A stretch of DNA of 6,772 nucleotides from the NCBI GenBank assembly GCA_937900045.1, contig CALCEB010000236.1, forward strand, positions 1-6,772, read 5' to 3'. Positions within the stretch are counted from its first letter, which is position 1, and every line of letters starts with the position of its first letter. The notes under the pieces were generated by a model. It saw only the letters and a program-made list of their open reading frames with translations, was not told the origin of the DNA and searched no databases. This stretch comes from an uncultured Acidobacteriota bacterium (GTDB lineage: Bacteria > Acidobacteriota > Terriglobia > UBA7540). Positions 1 to 5,026 of this stretch are shown here, piece by piece. The position numbers and the translations under genes were made by a program.

Positions 1-1
1 G

Positions 2-67
2 GGCCAGGGCAAGCTCGGAGCGGTGCCACAGCGCCAGCTTGAAGGTAAAATTTTAACTGTGACATGA
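2..67 (+). CDS. C-terminal tail of an upstream gene (unidentified, partial)
   Basis: A frame open from the left edge encodes 21 residues ending in ...GKILTVT and stops at TGA 65-67. This stop overlaps the tatD start in an ATGA arrangement (ATG 64-66, TGA 65-67), a classic sign of translational coupling between consecutive genes in an operon. The stretch is too short to assign to a family, and a 21-codon open frame alone is weak evidence. The overlap geometry and the lack of a good ribosome binding site close to the tatD start are what support it. Confidence 0.5.
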   Translation, partial: GQGKLGAVPQRQLEGKILTVT

Positions 68-894
68 TACTGGTCGATTCGCACTGTCACATTGCCGGGC
101 CGGAGTTTGACGGCGACCGCGAAGCGGTGATTGGGCGGGCGCGGGCGGCAGGCCTGCGCTATCTGTTGGTGATCCCCAGCGGCGAGCCGGAACACCTTGG
201 CGAGGCCCATGTATTAGCCGAAACGCACGATGGAATTTATGCCGCCGCCGGCATCCATCCGCACGAAGCTCAAAAGGCCGCAGACTGCGATTTCGAAAGC
301 CTTGAAAAGCTCGCCGCGCGGCCCAAGCTCGTCGCCATCGGCGAGATCGGATTGGACTATTACTACGATCACTCGCCGCGAGACGTTCAGCAGGCGGTGC
401 TCAGGCGGCAACTCGACATTGCGCATCGCGCTTCGCTGCCCGTCATCATCCATTGCCGCGATGCATGGCCGGATTTCCGGCGGATTTTAAGAGAGTTCTT
501 GGGTCAAGACGAGCTGCAAGCAAGCGCCAAGTGGCGCGGTGGAATTCTCCATTGCTTCACAGGAACGATGGAGGATGCCTCCGAACTGATGGAAATGGGA
601 TTCATGGTTTCGTTTGCGGGAAACTTGACCTTCAAGAATGCAGAACCTTTGCGCGATGTGGCCCGGCAAATTCCGTTGGACCGGCTGTTGGCCGAAACCG
701 ACTGTCCTTTTCTTGCCCCCGCGCCGTTTCGCGGCCAGCGCAATGAGCCTATGCGCGTGCGCGGGGTGACGAAGCAATTAGCTGAGTTGCGCGGTTTGAC
801 CGAAGAGGAGATGGGCGCAACGCTGGTGCGCAATTTTGAGCGATTTTTCCGGCTTCACTTCGGCCGCCTTTTATGGGACGATGAAAAGACTTGA
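64..894 (+). CDS. tatD: TatD family metal-dependent hydrolase (DNase)
   Basis: 276 residues, the usual TatD length (about 255-280). The family is a TIM-barrel, metal-dependent hydrolase of the amidohydrolase superfamily with 3'-5' exonuclease/DNase activity in the cytoplasm. Visible signatures in order: the N-terminal HxH metal pair at H7/H9 in DSHCHI; GIHPHEA near 63-69; GEIGLDYYYD with metal-ligand E94; PVIIHCRDA with H130; GGILHCFTG with H163; and AETDCPFLAP with D213. All expected metal ligands are present, so the enzyme should be active. The start at ATG 64 puts the HxH motif in its normal place and overlaps the stop of the preceding frame. No strong Shine-Dalgarno lies close upstream (GAAGG at 41-45 is too far), so coupled translation is likely. 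The name is historical: TatD is not needed for Tat export, and the nearby tatA is probably unrelated to it functionally. Confidence 0.96.
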   Translation: MILVDSHCHIAGPEFDGDREAVIGRARAAGLRYLLVIPSGEPEHLGEAHVLAETHDGIYAAAGIHPHEAQKAADCDFESLEKLAARPKLVAIGEIGLDYYYDHSPRDVQQAVLRRQLDIAHRASLPVIIHCRDAWPDFRRILREFLGQDELQASAKWRGGILHCFTGTMEDASELMEMGFMVSFAGNLTFKNAEPLRDVARQIPLDRLLAETDCPFLAPAPFRGQRNEPMRVRGVTKQLAELRGLTEEEMGATLVRNFERFFRLHFGRLLWDDEKT

Positions 895-926
895 CCCGGG
901 CGCGGAACTCGCCGGGCGAAGATGCA

Positions 927-1958
927 ATGAATCCAAAGATGAACGCTGCCACGGAAAATCACCGGCTCGACGCCTTGAAGGATCAGAAGGCGCGGGAGAT
1001 TTTCGACTTGGTCCGGCCGGAGCTGGCGCTGGTGGAAGAAGAGCTTCGCCGCCAGAGTGTTTCCACGGTTCGCGCCATCACGGAAATCGGCCAATATCTT
1101 CAAGCGAGCGGTGGCAAGCGGCTGCGTCCCGCTCTGGTACTGCTGGCCTCGCGGCTTTGCGGCTATGAAGGCTTGGCAGCCGTCCGCCTGGGCGCCGTCG
1201 TCGAGCTCATCCATACAGCCACCTTGGTGCATGACGACATCATTGATGACGCCGATCTGCGCCGGGGCCGTCCTTCCACCAACTCGCGCTGGGGCAATCA
1301 CACCAGCGTGCTGGCCGGCGACTGGCTTTATATGCAAGCCTTCAATATTGCCCTGGCCGAGCGCAATTTCCGCATTTTGGACGTCCTCATCGGCGTGACG
1401 CAGGTGATGGTGGAAGGCGAGATGATCCAGATGGGCCAGTTGCAGCGGATGGACCTGACGGAGGACGATTACCTGGAGTTGGCCTACCGCAAGACGGCGT
1501 GTCTGTTTTCCGCTTGTCTACGCCTGGGCGCGCTGCTGGGCGGTACGGGCGAGGAGTATGAGATCCGCCTGGGTTCTTTTGGTGCGAATCTGGGTCTGGC
1601 CTTCCAGTTGATTGATGACATTTTGGACTTCACCTCTTCGGAGGAGTTGCTGGGCAAACCGATCGGCAGCGACCTGCGGGAAGGGAAAGTGACGCTGCCG
1701 CTGATTTATTTGCTGCCCCAATGCCGTCCGCAAGAGGCGGAGCGAATTGCCCTGGTCCTCCGGGAAGGCGGCTTCCAATCCGTGCAGTTTTCCGAAATTT
1801 CCGAAATGGTCGAACGCTACCGGGTGCTGGACGCGGCGCGGGCCAAGGCCCGGCACTTTGCGGAAATGGCTCAAGGCTCGCTGGCCAGTTTTCCGGATTC
1901 ACCCTGCAAGAGTGCCCTCCAATCGCTTGCCCAATTCACCGTGGAACGGCAATTTTAG
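927..1958 (+). CDS. ispB: Long-chain all-trans polyprenyl diphosphate synthase
   Basis: 343 residues from ATG 927. An in-frame TTG at 891 would add 12 residues and overlap the tatD stop, but the region before 927 (GGGCGAAG) looks like the better initiation site. The enzyme condenses isopentenyl diphosphate onto an allylic diphosphate to build the quinone side chain. Motifs: GGKRLRP (residues 62-68), the first Asp-rich motif DDIID at 103-107 followed by RRGRPSTN, and the second Asp-rich motif DDILD at 230-234 followed by GKPIGSDLREGKVTLP. The residue five positions before the first DDxxD is Ala, in HTATLVHDD. This resembles E. coli octaprenyl synthase IspB and unlike short-chain enzymes carries no bulky residue to stop elongation, so a C35-C50 product is likely; exact length cannot be read from sequence. 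It is 32 bp after tatD, probably in the same operon. The ispB symbol is by similarity; hepT-like naming is equally possible. Confidence 0.93.
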   Translation: MNPKMNAATENHRLDALKDQKAREIFDLVRPELALVEEELRRQSVSTVRAITEIGQYLQASGGKRLRPALVLLASRLCGYEGLAAVRLGAVVELIHTATLVHDDIIDDADLRRGRPSTNSRWGNHTSVLAGDWLYMQAFNIALAERNFRILDVLIGVTQVMVEGEMIQMGQLQRMDLTEDDYLELAYRKTACLFSACLRLGALLGGTGEEYEIRLGSFGANLGLAFQLIDDILDFTSSEELLGKPIGSDLREGKVTLPLIYLLPQCRPQEAERIALVLREGGFQSVQFSEISEMVERYRVLDAARAKARHFAEMAQGSLASFPDSPCKSALQSLAQFTVERQF

Positions 1959-2034
1959 CGGCCGGGGATCGTCAACTTCATCCGCGGCTTTCTGATGGAG
2001 GACAATCTTTTGCGGAAGATTGGAAGACCGGAAG

Positions 2035-2054
2035 GGCACGGTTTTAACCGTGCC
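2035..2054. repeat. Palindrome, 9-bp arms
   Basis: GGCACGGTT (2035-2043), a TT spacer, then AACCGTGCC (2046-2054): a perfect inverted repeat embedded in the left end of the larger element. A partner copy of GGCACGGTTTT occurs inverted at 2261-2271 in the right end. No T-run follows, so it is a poor candidate for a Rho-independent terminator of the upstream operon. Confidence 0.7.
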
Positions 2055-2078
2055 GAACAACAGCATTTCGGTCGTTAC

Positions 2079-2132
2079 TTGTCTCGCATCCCGGACGGCT
2101 CGTCGTAACGAGCCGTCCGGGATGCGAGACAA
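2079..2132. repeat. Perfect 25-bp stem hairpin with CGTA loop
   Basis: The arms 2079-2103 and 2108-2132 are exact reverse complements around a 4-nt loop (2104-2107, CGTA). The arm contains GCATCCCGGACGGCTCGT. The stem is far longer and more perfect than a terminator needs, and no T-run follows on either strand. It looks like a dispersed palindromic repeat or a cruciform-forming site. As RNA it would be a very stable hairpin between the two flanking genes and might protect or process the transcript. Confidence 0.8.
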
Positions 2133-2156
2133 AGGAAAAGGTCGCCCGCGCTCTAA

Positions 2157-2244
2157 TATTACTTTGTTAGGTTGAATCAGGCACCGTCAGGGCATGGCTG
2201 AAGCCATGCCCTGATGGTGCTCCCAACGACTTAACATAGTAATA
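2157..2244. repeat. Extended imperfect palindrome with 18-bp core hairpin
   Basis: The core arms 2181-2198 (GCACCGTCAGGGCATGGC) and 2203-2220 pair completely apart from one G-T wobble (2186/2215), around a TGAA loop. Outer arms continue the symmetry with small gaps: TATTACT at 2157-2163 is the complement of AGTAATA at 2238-2244, and TGTTA/TAACA follow inside. The whole forms an 88-bp near-palindrome next to the 25-bp hairpin. Confidence 0.7.
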
Positions 2245-2296
2245 CTAGCCACACGGCTAAAAAACCGTGCCCTTCCGCTCTTCCAATAAAACTTGC

Positions 2297-2884
2297 ATGA
2301 AGCCTTATCGCGAAACTGAGATCAAGTTGCCCGTCGAAAATCCCCGCTCCATTCAGCGCAAGCTAGTCCGGTTGGGCCTCACGCGCGTTAAGCCGCGGCA
2401 GTTTGAAAGAAATTTCCTGTTTGACTTTCCCGACCGCCGGCTGTATAAAGCGCGTTGCCTGCTGCGGCTCCGGTCCACCAACGGCGATAGCCTGCTCACT
2501 TTCAAGGGTCCGCCGCGCCTGTCCAAGTGGTATAAGGTCCGGGATGAAGTTGAAACAGCCATTGAGTCGGGCGAACAGCTCAAAGCGGTTTTGGCGGCGA
2601 TGGGACTGAAGGTTTTCTTCCGGTATGAAAAATACCGCACCACCTTTGCGCCGCCCTCGCGGTCCAGGTTCGCGGGCTCGGCCACGGCGGTGTTTGATGA
2701 GACTCCGATTGGCAATTTCCTCGAACTGGAAGGCCCGGAGTTGTGGATTTTGACCACGGCGCGCAAGCTGGGCTTTGAGCCGAAGGACTTTATTACCTCA
2801 AGCTACGCCTCGCTCCACCGCCAACTCTGGAAAATGCGCGGCCGGGAGCCGGGAGACATGATTTTCCGTAAACGCAAGTCATGA
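2297..2884 (+). CDS. CYTH domain protein (class IV adenylate cyclase / triphosphatase-like)
   Basis: 195 residues from ATG 2297. An in-frame GTG at 2267 would add 10 residues encoded by the repeat element and is less likely. The CYTH fold is a triphosphate tunnel metalloenzyme: an eight-stranded barrel that binds triphosphates with divalent metals. The diagnostic N-terminal ExExK motif is present as E6-T-E8-I-K10. The alternating charged strands that line the tunnel follow: RQFERNF (35-41), LLRLR (55-59), LTFKGP (67-72), KVRDEVE (80-86), RYEKYRTTF (109-117), and FDETPIGNFLELEG (133-146). This order fits CyaB-like class IV adenylate cyclases and the related thiamine-triphosphatase or inorganic triphosphatase enzymes. 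Substrate cannot be decided from sequence. No Shine-Dalgarno is visible before the ATG, and the palindromic element ends 9 bp upstream. Confidence 0.85.
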   Translation: MKPYRETEIKLPVENPRSIQRKLVRLGLTRVKPRQFERNFLFDFPDRRLYKARCLLRLRSTNGDSLLTFKGPPRLSKWYKVRDEVETAIESGEQLKAVLAAMGLKVFFRYEKYRTTFAPPSRSRFAGSATAVFDETPIGNFLELEGPELWILTTARKLGFEPKDFITSSYASLHRQLWKMRGREPGDMIFRKRKS

Positions 2885-2896
2885 TGCAAATCGTGA

Positions 2897-2925
2897 TTGG
2901 GTTCGGAGGCGTCATACGCTATAAT
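2897..2925 (+). promoter_or_regulatory. Candidate sigma70-type promoter for tatA
   Basis: A perfect -10 box TATAAT lies at 2920-2925, preceded at 17 bp by TTGGGT (2897-2902), which matches the first three bases of the -35 consensus. Predicted transcription start is near 2932, leaving a 5' untranslated region of about 50 nt before tatA. It sits right after the CYTH stop, which implies that tatA has its own transcript. Confidence 0.6.
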
Positions 2926-2981
2926 GTAGAGGCGGCAGGGCCACACCTTAGTTTCTTTGATCTGCCAAGGCGGGAGGTTTT

Positions 2982-3173
2982 ATGTTTGATGGTTTGTTTC
3001 AACCCATTCACCTGATCTTTATTCTGGTCATTGTCTTGATCATTTTTGGACCTGGCAAATTGCCGGACTTGGGCCGGGGATTGGGCAAGGGCATCCGGGA
3101 GTTTAAGGACGCGATGAAAGGCGGCCTGAGTTCTTCTTCGGACGACAAGAAGCCGGAAGAGAAGAAAGTCTAA
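2982..3173 (+). CDS. tatA: Sec-independent protein translocase subunit TatA
   Basis: 63 residues, on the short side for TatA/E (usually about 60-90). TatA oligomerises in the inner membrane to help TatC-bound folded proteins with twin-arginine signals cross. The layout is canonical: a short N-terminus, one hydrophobic transmembrane segment (about 9-22, rich in Ile/Leu/Val), the FGPGKLPDLGRGLGKG hinge (22-37), an amphipathic helix (about 29-46, ending REFKDAMKGG), and a short polar acidic/basic tail (SSSSDDKKPEEKK). The start is set by a good GGGAGG ribosome binding site just upstream of ATG 2982. tatB and tatC are not adjacent, so the gene is separated from the rest of the system, as is common outside proteobacteria. 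It appears monocistronic, between its own promoter and a possible terminator. Confidence 0.95.
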   Translation: MFDGLFQPIHLIFILVIVLIIFGPGKLPDLGRGLGKGIREFKDAMKGGLSSSSDDKKPEEKKV

Positions 3174-3188
3174 TCGGGCATTGCAGGA

Positions 3189-3240
3189 ACCCGTTGCGCC
3201 CATTCGGATTTTTCGGCGCTCCCCCCAAGCGGGTCTTTTT
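3189..3240 (+). terminator. Possible Rho-independent terminator after tatA
   Basis: ACCCG-TTG-CGCC (3189-3200) can pair with GGCG (3215-3218), CAA (3226-3228) and CGGGT (3230-3234), with a C-rich bulge between. The stem is followed by five T residues (3236-3240). The 7-nt bulge weakens the stem, so this is only a plausible terminator. Position 16 bp after the tatA stop supports it. Confidence 0.4.
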
Positions 3241-3319
3241 CTGGTTGTGGACTGATGGGCGCCGGGCGAGGTCCAGCCCGCTGCTTGATCGTGAAAGGTA
3301 GTGGCGCAGTTTGCTGTAG

Positions 3320-3338
3320 CGGCGCTCTCTGAGCGCCG
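3320..3338. repeat. Small GC-rich hairpin in intergenic region
   Basis: CGGCGCTC (3320-3327), loop TCT, GAGCGCCG (3331-3338): a perfect 8-bp stem. The 317-bp stretch 3174-3490 between tatA and the tRNA holds no convincing ORF. It contains the possible tatA terminator, this hairpin and the candidate tRNA promoter. The hairpin has no T-run and resembles the short palindromes dispersed between genes in some genomes. Confidence 0.5.
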
Positions 3339-3414
3339 GAAGATAGTGAAGATTAAAAGCCGGCGGCCACCGCCACGGCAACCAAACTGAGTCACTACCT
3401 CCTAAAACCGGCTG

Positions 3415-3443
3415 TTGACGGTTCAGTTACCTATATATTATAA
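3415..3443 (+). promoter_or_regulatory. Candidate promoter for tRNA-Asn
   Basis: TTGACG (3415-3420) matches five of six -35 bases. An AT-rich block, CTATATATTATAAG, follows; TTATAA (3438-3443) lies at a 17-bp spacing. It is about 47 bp before the tRNA, a suitable leader length. The exact -10 hexamer is ambiguous because TATTAT (3436-3441) is also available at 15 bp. Confidence 0.5.
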
Positions 3444-3490
3444 GTTGGGTTTACTTCAAGGGTTAGCCAATCAATCGATCGTCCCACCAT

Positions 3491-3565
3491 TCCTCGGTAG
3501 CTCAATGGTAGAGCATTCGGCTGTTAACCGAAGGGTTCCAGGTTCGAGTCCTGGCCGAGGAGCCA
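3491..3565 (+). tRNA. tRNA-Asn (anticodon GTT)
   Basis: A complete cloverleaf can be drawn. The acceptor stem TCCTCGG (3491-3497) pairs with CCGAGGA (3555-3561), followed by discriminator G and an encoded CCA (3563-3565). The D arm is GCTC...GAGC. The anticodon stem TTCGG/CCGAA encloses the loop CTGTTAA, with anticodon GTT at 3523-3525. The T stem CCAGG/CCTGG encloses TTCGAGT. All stems are fully paired, so the tRNA is intact. An integrase gene points at its 3' end 60 bp away, so the 3' half is the probable attachment site of an integrative element that restored the tRNA sequence upon insertion. Confidence 0.97.
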
Positions 3566-3608
3566 TTCCTTTTCAATGGCTTAGAGCTGAAACGCGGAAC
3601 CTGTAAAA

Positions 3609-3627
3609 GTACAAGTTGGTACAAGTT
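3609..3627. repeat. Tandem GTACAAGTT direct repeats
   Basis: GTACAAGTT occurs at 3609-3617 and again at 3619-3627, with a 10-bp period equal to about one helical turn. They sit between the tRNA 3' end and the integrase, the second copy overlapping the integrase stop codon. Their place beside the presumed att core is compatible with arm-type binding sites for the recombinase or its excisionase. This role is inferred from location only. Confidence 0.5.
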
Positions 3628-4735
3628 ATTTTCCCAGTAGCATCTTAACGACGCTGCTGTTGGCTTCTCGATGCGCAGGAGCCACGTCAGGCTCAATGCC
3701 ATAGATTTCAAGTGTTGTCTTCAGGTTCGAGTGACGCATCAACTCTTTCTGAATCTCTACCGGAGCAGCAAACCGCTTGAGCCAAGCACGGTAACTATGC
3801 CGGAAGGTGTGCCAGCCAACTTTGCCGATTCCGCCTTTGGCTGCTGCGGGCTGAATGTAGTCTTTGAGGATCATCCCCTGCCAGCGCGGTTTGCCGGAGT
3901 CGCCGGCAAAAACGAAATCAGAATCACTGGCATAGGGAGCTTGTCCGCGCCAATTTAGCAGCGCGGTAGCAAGCTCGGGGTCCAGTGGCACGGGCTTGTG
4001 CGAAGCCTCTGTTTTTGTGTCTTCTACCCGGCCAGCCACTACGCTACGCCTTACAAAGACTGCGAGATTTTCCCAATCGATGTCGCCCCACTCCAAGCCC
4101 ATGACCTCGCTTGCGCGAAGCCCCAGGCACCCGGAAACCGACACCATCGTCTTGTAGGGATCACATAGCTCCAGAAGTAGGGCTTTGAATTCTTGGGGTG
4201 TGAGCACACGCGGAGCTTTCTGTCGCCGGTTGCTCTGCTTGACAAGTTCAATAGGGTTCCGATCAACCATCTTCCATCGGCGCGCCCACTGAAAAGGCAA
4301 ATGCATTGCATTTCGGATATGGCCCTTTGTCTTTGGCGCAAAAGGTAACGACGTGAGCCAATCCGATACTGGCATCGGGTCAACTTTCTCCAACACCAAG
4401 TCTCCCCATTTCGGCTGAATGTAGCGGTTGAAGTAGGTGCGATATTCGGACTGGGTTTGGAATCGGCGGCCATTCGCTAATTCCTCATGCACAAAACGGT
4501 CAATCAAGCCTCCGACCGTTACCGCGTGAAACTGCGATTGCGGATTTTGCTCGTTAGCCTTAATGCGAAGATGTTCAACTGCTCTCTCCGCATCTGCTTG
4601 AGTCGGGTATTTCTTTACTGTTCCAATCAACACTGATTTGGGTTTTCCATTCTCCATCCAGCGGAATTGCCAAACGTCCGGCCCTTTCTTCCGCTTTCGA
4701 GTTGTCAAATTTCCGTACTGGTATCGAGCCGTCAT
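3626..4735 (-). CDS. Tyrosine recombinase / phage-type integrase
   Basis: 369 residues, full length for the family. It catalyses site-specific strand exchange between an element's attP and the chromosomal attB. The N-terminal 65 residues are basic and probably bind arm sites. A SAM-like core-binding domain spans about 70-165. The catalytic domain (about 175-350) has R207 in GLRASE, the H309-x-x-R312 box in WHTFRHSY, H335 in MRHSN, and nucleophile Y345 in TLEIYG. K241 is a candidate for the catalytic lysine. Every key residue is present, so it should be active. The start ATG 4733-4735 is preceded by AAAGGAG at ideal spacing. Twelve bases upstream is the end of the disrupted excisionase-like gene, so the two formed one operon. 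The C-terminal end faces tRNA-Asn. The IS inserted upstream has probably cut the gene off from its native promoter. Confidence 0.95.
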   Translation of the reverse strand: MTARYQYGNLTTRKRKKGPDVWQFRWMENGKPKSVLIGTVKKYPTQADAERAVEHLRIKANEQNPQSQFHAVTVGGLIDRFVHEELANGRRFQTQSEYRTYFNRYIQPKWGDLVLEKVDPMPVSDWLTSLPFAPKTKGHIRNAMHLPFQWARRWKMVDRNPIELVKQSNRRQKAPRVLTPQEFKALLLELCDPYKTMVSVSGCLGLRASEVMGLEWGDIDWENLAVFVRRSVVAGRVEDTKTEASHKPVPLDPELATALLNWRGQAPYASDSDFVFAGDSGKPRWQGMILKDYIQPAAAKGGIGKVGWHTFRHSYRAWLKRFAAPVEIQKELMRHSNLKTTLEIYGIEPDVAPAHREANSSVVKMLLGK

Positions 4736-4747
4736 GGTTTCTCCTTT

Positions 4748-4829
4748 TCAAAATGAAGTCTCCATGCGGCACGGTTGGCGACCTGATTGTAGCCTTGAAT
4801 TGATCCAGGCGTCCAGCGTTGTGGCACGA
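4748..4829 (-). pseudogene. C-terminal fragment of IS-split excisionase-like HTH gene
   Basis: This minus-strand segment encodes ...TTLDAWINSRLQSGRQPCR..., ending in TGA at 4748-4750. The residues are the recognisable end of a small helix-turn-helix (HTH_17/excisionase-like) protein. Its other part lies at 6439-6692, beyond the IS. Joining 6692-6439 to 4823-4748, which counts the target duplication once, gives 330 nt, an unbroken 109-codon frame plus stop, with a natural GKFWRYRA-TTLDAW junction. The fragment has no start of its own. A frame beginning at GTG 4990 inside the IS reads through it (80 residues), but the IS-derived part resembles nothing. Confidence 0.85.
4824..4829. repeat. Target site duplication, left copy
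   Basis: GCACGA directly abuts the left IS end and recurs at 6439-6444 against the right end. It extends to GGCACGA (4823-4829 and 6438-6444) if one ambiguous G is assigned to the target. Removing one copy together with the IS restores the interrupted reading frame. Confidence 0.85.
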
Positions 4830-4848
4830 CCCAAAATCCGCGATTGAA
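4830..4848. repeat. IS terminal inverted repeat, left
   Basis: The sequence CCCAAAATCCGCGATTGAA is the left end. Its partner at 6420-6438 reads CCCAACAACCGCGATTGAA on the minus strand, differing only at positions 6 and 8. The inner 11 bases are identical. Confidence 0.88.
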
Positions 4849-5026
4849 TCATTCGCGGGTTGGTTGGGTTGCTGCGGAAGGTGGTCTGGGCGGCCCGATT
4901 TGAATCACGGCTCGGGTTGGTGACTGTTTTTACATGGCGATGACCTCCGCACCGGCCTTGAGGACGCGGAGCAGCGACACCGCGACCCACTCGAACTTGC
5001 CGGCTGAGTTTTCTGCGCCTCTTCCG

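Larger units (their letters stand above)
2019..2287. repeat. Nested palindromic MITE-like element with 27-bp inverted ends
   Basis: This occupies most of the 338-bp gap between the polyprenyl synthase and CYTH genes, which has no convincing ORF. The ends 2019-2045 and 2261-2287 are inverted repeats matching at 26 of 27 positions (mismatch at 2028). Inside are three further palindromes: 2035-2054 (9-bp arms around TT), 2079-2132 (25-bp perfect arms) and 2157-2244 (imperfect, with an 18-bp core). Terminal inverted repeats with no coding capacity suggest a non-autonomous miniature element or a composite of dispersed palindromic repeats. I find no clear target duplication flanking it. The right end lies 9 bp from the CYTH start codon, so the element supplies that gene's upstream region. 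Confidence 0.6.

Noticed and set aside
2035..2054. Rho-independent terminator for the tatD-polyprenyl synthase operon
   Set aside because: The hairpin is good but GAACAA follows instead of a T-run.
2919..3395. 158-residue minus-strand frame across tatA
   Set aside because: It covers the tatA promoter, gene and terminator in antisense, has Arg/Ser-rich low-information content and no family motifs.
3538..3570. Second att copy (attR) inside the window
   Set aside because: I looked for a repeat of the tRNA 3' end in 3626-6772 and found none on either strand.
3415..3606. 63-residue plus-strand frame over the tRNA
   Set aside because: It runs through the whole tRNA-Asn gene; its SSMVEHSAVNRRVPGSSPG-type translation is the well-known spurious product of tRNA sequence.
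4748..4990. 80-residue minus-strand frame starting in the IS tail
   Set aside because: Only its last 27 or so residues are meaningful and they belong to the split HTH gene; the rest is IS non-coding DNA.
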